From positions 1-64,000 of the forward strand of contig JARFXM010000001.1 of NCBI GenBank assembly GCA_029532625.1: a stretch of 64,000 nt of DNA, read 5' to 3'. Positions 56,472-64,000 of the stretch are shown here, one piece after another. The notes beneath the pieces were generated by a model that saw nothing but the letters and a program-made list of their open reading frames with translations, was not told the DNA's origin and made no database searches. Position 1 is the stretch's first letter. Each line of letters starts with the position of its first letter. The translations under genes and the position numbers were made by a program. The stretch comes from Lomentospora prolificans. Lineage: Eukaryota; Ascomycota; Sordariomycetes; Microascales; Microascaceae.

Positions 56472-58207
56472 CTAGGCTATCTCACAAGGGTCTATAATAA
56501 CCCACTCCTCATCTAGAGATCCACTATGTTGGGACGTGACATTTCCATGTTCTTCACATTGCTTGTCACTCCCGTCACGAGGTCGAGGGTATTTAAGGAT
56601 ATTCTCGACAGCCCAGATTAGGTCTTTCCCTAGGGCCGGTGGTGTACGACCATCACCTGTGAGGGTGCCCAATCCAGCAAACCTAGACAGCCATCCAAGA
56701 TACTGGAACGTCTCTCCGTCATCCCAGGAAATGTCGTGGAACTTTCTTCGTTCAGCTCGGGTCCGCGTCTCTCTTTGCTTTTCCCACCTCTCCTGTTGCT
56801 CGACCGGTGGCAGAGCCATAGCATTCCTCCCGGAGAAGAACCGCGCCAGCGCTATGGCTTGATATTCAAAGCTCCGGAATGTCAAGACACGTGGGAAACC
56901 GATGATCCCAAGGGTCGTGGTATCTTGGAAGAAAGTATGCATATAGCTTTTGACCAACTTCCCAGATTTGTAGTCATAAAGTGGTCGACCGTTCATTTCA
57001 CTATCCCAAAAAGGAAAAGACGGCTTGTACCCAGTACAGTAAATGACTGCATCTAGATCGTCTATATATGTGTCATCCTCAAACAACACACGACCGCTTG
57101 AGAGATACTCCTTGACTATAGGCTTCCACTCAATTCCCGCAGGCGGTTCATCACCTTCCCATCTCGACTTGGATCTCCTGGACTGGAATACCGGTAGTTG
57201 AGCATGCGGAAGTAGGTCCCTGGATAGATCATGGCCGGATGCTGAATTTCCAATGATGAGAATTCTTTTAGAAGAATATTTCAGAGGTTCGCGATATGTT
57301 TTGGAATGGGACACGCGACCTGGAAACCTCTCCATGTATCGTTCCAAGCCTGTAACCCAAGGGATCTGGTAAATGAGTTAAAGCTAGGCCAAAACAAGTT
57401 ACGTCACATAAGGAACGGTAGATGATTGCAACGTACATATGGAACAGAATAGTGGCCGTTGGCTAGGACAACGGCGTCGAATATTTCTTCCCACCACACG
57501 TCGACATCCTGGGCCGGCACATACTTACGAAGCGAGAGCCTCCATTTATCTTGTCCGGTATTAGCTACCTGGGGTGGGATTCTCACAATCCTTTCCACGG
57601 TCGTATTTAAGACAAGGTAAGAGTCAGTTTTATGAATAGAGAAGTAATTTTCAATGTATTGCCGAGGCACCCAGTGAGGCGTGAAGGGTCCATATGCAAA
57701 CTTGGCATCTGAAAAAGACATCGCAATATCCGGAACATTGGTCCTATCAATGATGTCAGAAAGGTCTCGGGGTGAGCAAGCCGTTATTATTTGACCTACG
57801 TCAAGGAATTGTATATTGGTGTTTGTGAGAATCTTTCTTGTTTGTTAGGCGGCGTAGTCTGTGGCAGTTCGCTTGGGACAAGAATGGGAGGGTCGATCTC
57901 TGGAGGCAGAGAGCCTGGACGAGGACCCAAATTGAGGCGTGGATTGACATCGTATATCCTTCGCTCGTTAGGATCGCGGGATGGTGTGTACATATTTTTG
58001 TATATTAGGATACTAACCACGTGCCTCCCGGGGTCTCGCGCCGCTCAAATACTCTGATTTTCTCAAAATAGTTCTCGGCCTTGAATGCTGCAGCTGCGAC
58101 GGCACCTACGAGACAAGGAATGTCAGGGCTCGGCATCTTGTGAAAGGTTAGAAAACTACGATACCAGCGGCACCGGCGCCAACGATGGCGACAGATCTTA
58201 TATCCAT
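56472..58207 (-). CDS. Flavin-containing monooxygenase (FMO-like)
   Basis: Five exons on the minus strand: 58165-58207, 58018-58105, 57800-57958, 57437-57743, 56472-57365; 496 aa, all junctions in phase. FAD site GAGAAG at residues 10-15 (completed by splicing the 43-bp first exon), GGTWIYD formed across intron 2 (acceptor CGAAG), and TNVPDIAMSF across intron 3. The FMO signature FPGRVSHSKTY (Phe213 to His219) is followed by the NADPH-binding GNSASG (238-243). It should oxygenate N or S atoms, or act as a Baeyer-Villiger-like enzyme, using NADPH and O2. The short first exon and unusual second acceptor would be missed by simple gene calling. It ends 170 bp from the MFS exporter stop. Confidence 0.9.
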
Positions 58208-61200
58208 GCTGCAAGAAAAGACGTAAATACTGGGATCAATGTTAAAGCTCATCTTAGGATCTCCTGGACGGAACACATGTATCCCTATATTTATGTAACA
58301 AAAGAAGAGCCACCAGGTGGTGATGTCTCGTTATTCGTCATCGTGGAGATAGATTTCACCATATAATATTGTCACGTGTAATGACAGCATCAGGAATCCT
58401 CTGTGGCCCAAAATCCCGGGCAAAGGTATTGAAGGATATCATCTCCAAAACGAAATGACTACTTATAACTTAAGGAACCATAGGGATTAACCTTTTGTGT
58501 GCTGTAGAAGTAGTGTAGAACTCGATGTGTTGTAAATGGAGGCTGAAACAACTTTCCGCCTCTACATACCTGACACCGTCTCCGTTCTATAGTGGAAGTC
58601 CTGGCCACCAAGTTTGTGACCATGTCAGCATGCATGGAGGCCCGGTATACAATTACTGCCTAATTAATACATATTGCCCGGGCGTTGAGATTGATGACAC
58701 ACAAGGGACGTCCACGTCGGGAATAACGGCGAAAAGCAATAGTGCTAGATTAGGAGGCACTAAGCGATAATAATGTCCACGTTGTGTACTCCGTCCTGCT
58801 CAACTAAAATTCTGAAAATCTGATGGGGATCTGTTGTTCCCGCGATCGAGATTAGTTTTGCCAGTTCTCCCTGATCTTTGAGATATACAGTCGGCGGGTC
58901 TACCCGTTTCCACAACCAGACAATACCAGAGGTCAGATCCTCCTCGATTGGGCCAGCCTCAAATTCTCCTTCTCTCGGTACTGAAATGCTAGCGTCGTTG
59001 TCATGTACACACACCTATGGTCTCGTCTCTTAGCACGGCCGTTATTGTTCCTTCGAGGCTAGTTTTTGGCAGATTTCAACATGTTTTCCGGGGCCTGACC
59101 CCTTCGGCTCTGGCTCTTCTAGCCTCGAGTGTTCCCCCAAAACCCAACGAGGAAGGCCCCAACCCCGAGTTTGTTCCCATAGTCATCACCACAATACGAG
59201 GAGATTCTTGAGTTTCATCCATCCTCAGAGAGTACTTAATCTGAAAGAAGATCCTCCCAATTTGCGGGACCCTGGGCTTTCGGTTTCCAAGAAAGGCACC
59301 GACACAGTAATAAGCGGCACTAGAAAGTTCACCGGGCAGAACGAGGACAAACTCATAGATAGATTGAGTAGCTAGATGGTCAGCGAGGACTTGCAGATTT
59401 GGAATTTGAAGCATCTAGCAGTCTTTGTTGTAATACGGTGGATCATTCCATAACGTGTGATCCCGGGGCCTCGCTAGCAGCTCTAATCTCTCGAGGGACT
59501 ATGGCTTGGAGGGGAGACGTATGTAGAGACCTGCTCCATGTTCCATCGCTATACGTCACTATTATACACCAGTCGCTATCTATGACCCTGATATCGTAGG
59601 TAAATTTGGCAATTATAAGGGTTGGTCGTCAATGTTAGAGTGAAGAGGCACAATATGCTAGTGAACTAGGTGTGAGGTAGGTGTGAGGTGTATTAGGTCA
59701 CTAATCGCTATCTTCCTTCTTCCTTTTTCTTTTTTATTCCTGGATATTCTCCTTCTTTAATGGTTGCTGACCTTGGTGCGAGGTTCCTTCGATCTAGCAT
59801 CCACCTCTACATAGTTAAATGCTTCAGACTACCCTTTCCTTCTGACTACTGGGTAGTCACAGCATCATCGCTGGCTGGACCACCCTTTTATTCTGACCGC
59901 CAGGTCATCGCATCATCATCGCTAGCTAGGCTGCCTGTTTGCTCTGACCGCTGGGTCATCGCAGCATCAACCTCTCTTGCGCCCTAGTTCCAGCGAGGAT
60001 ATCATGGGGTGATCGTGATCGCTGTGGCTTCGCTGGTCCCTCTTCTTCTCTCCTTACAGCAACTTCGCCTCGGCTACTTGTTCTGACAGCCGAGTTATTA
60101 TTGCCATCATGCGAGCTGAAAGCATCACCAATTGCGACATAAAAATTTGAAAAAGGTTCACAAGCGTCGGAACTAAGACTCATAATGCCATCCTACGATG
60201 CCAGGAAACCGAACCTCGTGGGGTGCTAGGTACCAAGCAGAGCGAAATAGAATGACGTGCCAATGTCTGGTAATATGGAATTTCCTCTCCGTCAAGGCTC
60301 CCGGGTCCACCCTCCTGTAAAGAAGCATGCCAGAGGGGCATTCTCTTATCAGTAAAGGAGAACTGGACAAAGTCCAAGATTAGTAGCCATGAGCGTCTGC
60401 AATTGAACCATCGGGGCCTCGGGATGCTCCGAAGTGTAGCAGATATCGAGCAGCCAGATCACCGAAGTCGGGGATGGGTGGAGTTGCGGGGTATGGGAAG
60501 AGCCAGCCTAGGATCCCCTAGCTTCCCCCTGAGCCAGCTGGCAGACCCGATTAGGCTTATATCTAGAAATAGCGAGCGGCCCCCAGAAGAAAACGGGGGA
60601 AGAGAAATCATCTTAGCTTCCGACCACCTGCTAGTTGAAGGCAGTGGGATCTGAAAGCTGCCAGGGCGGAATCAACTGTGGACTACGGAGGCTCGAGGCG
60701 GACATTAGTATAGGCTCCGACCGGAAAAACCACTGCTGGGTGTCGCCAAGCTTGGATGAACTGCCGGGAAGCAACCGCATTCGCTTCCACAAGAACTCGC
60801 GATGGTCTCCACTCCACAAACCCCGCAACACGCCAGAAGGGGCAAGGTAGTATTATTATTTAACTTATATAGTGGCAAGGCCACATGGGTCAATAAATTT
60901 TTGAGGGAGACGGTGCATTTGATTTCTAAGCAGTTTTGGTAGCGAAAAAGTTTTTCAATTGCAACCGAAATGCTGGCTTTCATTATTACCCCGTCGCCGG
61001 AAGGGAACCTCGACAGCCAGCACTGATGAGCAGGCCAAAGATACCTGCTACCAGAGAAGTAGGTAGACGCTGAACTGGGTTTACAACGGCGGCAGCAGCC
61101 TGTTTTCATTTGACAGCCAGCCACAGTTGTCTCTCATTGGCATCGGCGTCCCGTGGCCTCCGATGGCCCCTGGAAAAAGCAGGTTGTCGCCAGCGTCGAT

Positions 61201-61227
61201 TACGAAGCTCTGAGTCTCATCCTCATC
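58208..61227. other. 3-kb gene-poor region with unassigned frames
   Basis: Upstream of the monooxygenase and of the MCT-like carrier. Two minus-strand frames, 58760-59014 (84 codons, with GIVWLWKRVDPPTVYLKD and QIFRILVEQDGVHNVDIIIA, the latter with a protein-like pattern) and 59076-59414 (112 codons, with EFVLVLPGELSSAAYY), could be remnants of one gene, but no splice joining them or known family was found. A minisatellite lies at 59831-59985. No intact gene is supported. Confidence 0.4.
59831..59985. repeat. 51-bp minisatellite, three units
   Basis: Three imperfect units with exact 51-bp spacing, each containing TCTGACYRCY (59841, 59892, 59943), then GGTMRTCRCAGCATCA-like and GCTNGCT blocks. 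Because 51 is a multiple of three, the plus-strand frame through it repeats as SDxxVxxASSLA-like peptides, but no gene is recognised around it. Confidence 0.75.
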
Positions 61228-62678
61228 ATGGGGGAGACCGACCATGAAAAAAGGCTCCAGTCTCGGCCACCATCGCCAGATGATGTTCAAAGCGATGCAC
61301 AAAGCGATGTCCAGAGTGAAATCGGGCCAGTGCCGGCAGCCATCGCCGACGACATCCCAGACGGTGGCTGGATAGCTTGGCTTCAAGTAGCTGGCGCATT
61401 CGCCCTATTTTTTAATTCTTGGTGAGCGCAGCCTCCATCCCGTTATTAATAACATGAGCCAACCCGTTCCAGCGCGCGTCGCGAGACAGCGCAGGTAGCG
61501 CAAACAGCACCAAACGCAATTCCTGAACAGTTTCTAACACGCACTCAAGGGGCATCGTAAACACCTTTGGTGTCTACCAAACATATTATGAATCGAACCA
61601 GCTCTCGTCTCAAACTCCCGACACTATCGCATGGATCGGCTCCCTGCAGTCCTTTCTCCTCTTAGCCGGCGGCCTTGTATCCGGCCCGCTCCTGGATGGT
61701 GGCTGGTTCAAGAGTACGGTCGCTGTCGGGACGATTCTTATCACGTTGGGCTTCATGATGATGAGTCTCGCCACCAAGTATTGGCAGCTCATCCTAGCCC
61801 AGGGCCTATGCATTGGGCTCGGCGCCGGATGTATGGTTGTACCCTCGCTCTCCATCCTGCCACAATATTTTCTTAAGAAGCGTGCGCTTGTCACCGGAAT
61901 CACTGTCTGCGGAAGCAGTTTGGGTGGCGTCGTGTACCCGCTCATCTTCCAAGCCTTGGTGGATAGCCTAGGATTCGGCTGGACGAACCGCATCCTCGGC
62001 TTCATCGCCCTGACAACATGCTCTTTTTCCGTGGCCATCATGCGGCCTCGCGCAAAGCCGCGCAAACTCCGGTCGCCCTTCGACCCGAAAGCGTTCCGCG
62101 AACCCGCCTATGTGGTATACTGCTTGGGCATGTTTTGCAGCAATTTCGGCTTCTTTCCTCCCATCTTCTACCTGCAGACCTATGCCATGAGCCACGGCCT
62201 AACGAACAAGAATATCGCACTCAACCTCGTCGCCATTCTAAACGCCGCCTCGGTCATTGGCCGCCTCGCGCCGTCTCCGGCTGTCCGCATGATCGGTCCC
62301 ATCAACACCATGATGATCGTCGTGGCCATGGCAAGTGTGGTAGCTTTCTCCTGGATCGCTGTGCATACCGGCCCCGGAAACATTGTTTTTGCCGTCATGT
62401 ATGGATTTACCTCGGGAGGAATTGTCTCCTTGCCGGCCGTCGTGCTGGCATCTATTACAGAAGACTTGGGCTTTATGGGGGCTCGGCTAGGCACCTCCAA
62501 CTTTATCAACGCCATCGCGTCCTTGTGTGGCGCTCCGCTAGCGGGCGCCATTCTCAAGTCAACCGGCAAGTATCTCGGGGTCCAGCTATTTTCCGGCTTC
62601 TTCCTTCTTGCGGCATCCCTATCCCTATTATTAACCAGATTTGCAAGGGTGGGATTCAAGTTAACAGCTAATGTATAA
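61228..62678 (+). CDS. MFS monocarboxylate-transporter-like carrier
   Basis: Two exons, 61228-61421 and 61550-62678, with a 128-bp intron (GTGAGC..TCAAG); 440 aa. The junction restores NSWGIVNTFGVYQTYY, the conserved end of TM1 in fungal MCT-like (MCH) carriers; DIPDGGWIAWLQV just before TM1 is the family entry motif. Twelve membrane segments follow, with GLGAGCMVVPSLSILPQYF in the TM4 region, GITVCGSSLGGVVYPL in TM5 and GTSNFINAIASLCGAPLAG in TM11. Fungal members move riboflavin, monocarboxylates or secondary metabolites; substrate cannot be called. The acidic N-terminus has repeated QSD units. The ATG at 61228 is chosen because the longer frame begins with a non-ATG codon. A decayed relative lies at 26170-27440. 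Confidence 0.9.
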
Positions 62679-63657
62679 TGCAATGCAATGACCGTTTCTG
62701 GCCAGTCGTCAAAGATCGCCTCCCAGCAAAAAGTTTTACGTGTGTTTTTAGACTAGCAGCGATTGATGTATTTGGTATGAATGTCTTGATATTACTACAA
62801 ACCACAAGTCCAAGCCCAAGCCCAAAAGGCGAGGCTAGAATGTACCATGACGATAAACGCCTCCTTTTCTTGCGTCGTTAATGCGCACACAGTGCCTTGT
62901 GGCGAGCCTTGATCTTGGGTGTATCATTACCTCGTAGGTGCCCATGTGGTCTCGTCTGGGATCAAATGGGTGGCACAGGAAACGTGCGCCTCGGTCTAGG
63001 TGCCGCAATTCCCGGAATAGCCCGGCGCTATTCCCCTACCTCACTAGCGGATCGCATGGCGCATCCCACATTTCCACGGAGTGAGCTCGCCGGGGTACAA
63101 CCTCCAGCATATTAATTAACACCGATGCGACAGTCTTCCCCTAAAGACCCCTATAAAGATCCCGCACCGTGAAGGAAAACCGGGCCTGGAAAAGTGGCTA
63201 TAGCGGCATCAATGGCCCCGTAAAGTGAAATTTCTCAGCAGAAAACTGGGACCATGGCAGGCAATAGCCTACCGCGTATGGCGACTTTGGATTTACTTTA
63301 GCTAATAGATTGCTCTTGGCCCCGTCTTTCGTCACAATTTTTCATCCACCATGCGCTGACCTCCTGCCACTCTCTTTCCGAGTTTCCGTTCGTCGCCAGT
63401 AAGGTTCAAGGACCGTATCTTTTCATAGAGTTACATACATCAATCTTGTAATGCTAAGCTTTGAAGAAACGCGTGCTATTCGCTCGTACCCAAAGGGCGT
63501 CTAGAATATGTAAAGAAGCGCTGGCCCTCCTACGCTCTGCCGGCCTGGCGGTTGTCCTTGATGCCAAGCCGCCAAGCATTCATCAATCCAACCATCAACG
63601 CACCAACAACAGCCTTCGGCCGCTTCGACACTTCTACGAGCGTGTATTATTAGTACG
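62679..63657. other. Intergenic, no gene seen
   Basis: About 980 bp between two rightward genes. It contains a CCAAGCCCAAGCCC direct repeat near 62811 and the promoter of the last gene. No supported frame. Confidence 0.4.
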
Positions 63658-64000
63658 ATGGAAAGCGTGGAAAGCAGCATGACGGAGCCGAAATACACGA
63701 CCGGCCAGTATGGCCTCAAAGGCATGACTGCTGGCCTTGACGGCAATACCCCGATCGTCCCCCAATCCGACGACTCCCTCTCGCCCGACGATGTACAAGC
63801 TCGCATTATTATCCAGCCCTGGTACAAGAGCCGAACCTACCTTTTTGGTGGCTGGCTTGACGCGAATGTTTGGAGGGCGGCAGTGAGTTTCCCCAGAGAT
63901 GCGCAGATAGAATAGCCCACGGCACGTTCGACAGCCGACTCCCTCGAATGGCATTGACACTTGACTTCCCCAGGTTCTCGAGACAGTGGGAACCGCATTT
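63658..64000 (+). CDS. Probable aquaporin/MIP-family protein, 5' part only
   Basis: Exon 1 is 63658-63882 (75 codons), followed by a 91-bp intron (GTGAGT donor, CCCCAG acceptor) and the start of exon 2 at 63974, cut by the window edge. Exon 1 encodes a hydrophilic N-terminus with PEKYTT-like and SPDDVQAR segments ending in LFGGWLDANVWRAA. Exon 2 continues VLETVGTAF in phase. The join WRAAVLETVGTAF resembles the start of TM1 in fungal aquaporin-like proteins (W.A...E..GT). With so little of the protein visible the family call is tentative; the exon-intron structure itself is good. Confidence 0.5.

Noticed and set aside
47446..58207. Calling the oxygenase group a penicillin or cephalosporin cluster
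   Set aside because: The isopenicillin-N-synthase-like and CmcJ-like labels describe broad superfamilies. No ACV synthetase or acyltransferase is present, so a beta-lactam pathway is unsupported.
1..64000. CRISPR arrays, bacterial operons or rRNA genes
   Set aside because: The intron-rich fungal genes exclude a prokaryotic origin; direct repeats present are telomeric, LTR-internal or minisatellite; no rRNA sequence was recognised.

Overview
This window is the left end of a chromosome of a filamentous ascomycete (Pezizomycotina, most likely Sordariomycetes). It opens with about 30 copies of CCCTAA. Next comes a gene-free AT-rich block with the signature of repeat-induced point mutation (RIP). 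Beyond that, nearly all genes have short GT-AG introns of about 45-180 bp with CTRAY-like branch sites. The protein families (Zn2Cys6 and Clr5 regulators, CE1 and GH75 secreted hydrolases, an AA8 cytochrome, a berberine-bridge-type oxidase, many MFS carriers) are typical of fungal subtelomeres. Exon structures were worked out by hand from splice signals, reading phase and family alignment; none was confirmed with RNA data.

Layout. 1-3.0 kb: telomere, RIP-mutated DNA, two tandem solo LTR copies. 3.3-7.5 kb: a Clr5-domain gene, an unrecognised gene with a hydrophobic C-terminus, and a frameshifted coiled-coil relic. 7.6-9.25 kb: an inverted-repeat (palindromic) element with a different solo LTR inserted in each arm, both with perfect 5-bp target duplications. 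9.5-11.4 kb: sugar transporter. 11.4-16.5 kb: gene graveyard (ankyrin remnant, Dal5-like transporter pseudogene). 16.5-25 kb: Zn2Cys6 regulator, mitochondrial dicarboxylate carrier with eight exons, AhpD-like protein, mitochondrial succinyl-CoA:3-ketoacid CoA transferase. 25-29 kb: second graveyard with a monocarboxylate-type MFS pseudogene. 29-33.5 kb: acetylxylan-esterase-like CE1 enzyme, GH75 chitosanase with a likely GPI signal, tandem-chromodomain protein. 36.4-41 kb: FAD oxidase, tRNA-Ala(AGC), stand-alone AA8 cytochrome. 41-47.3 kb: Fungal_trans_2 regulator with an unresolved 5' end, a small two-exon gene, and a 978-residue membrane-anchored double amidohydrolase. 47.4-58.2 kb: a compact group of Fe(II)/2OG-type oxygenase, AsaB/CmcJ-like oxygenase, CTF1-like Zn2Cys6 regulator, DHA1 MFS exporter and flavin monooxygenase. 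61.2-64 kb: intact monocarboxylate-type MFS carrier and the 5' end of a probable aquaporin.

How the genes may work together. SCOT, the dicarboxylate carrier and the neighbouring regulator point to mitochondrial acyl-CoA and dicarboxylate metabolism, although shared regulation is only inferred. The CE1, GH75, AA8 and FAD-oxidase genes form a loosely spaced secreted set acting on polysaccharides or oligosaccharides. The 47-58 kb group looks like an oxidative tailoring, detoxification or catabolic cluster: three different oxygenase types plus regulator and exporter, with no PKS, NRPS or terpene synthase visible in this window. It is the best candidate for an undescribed pathway here.
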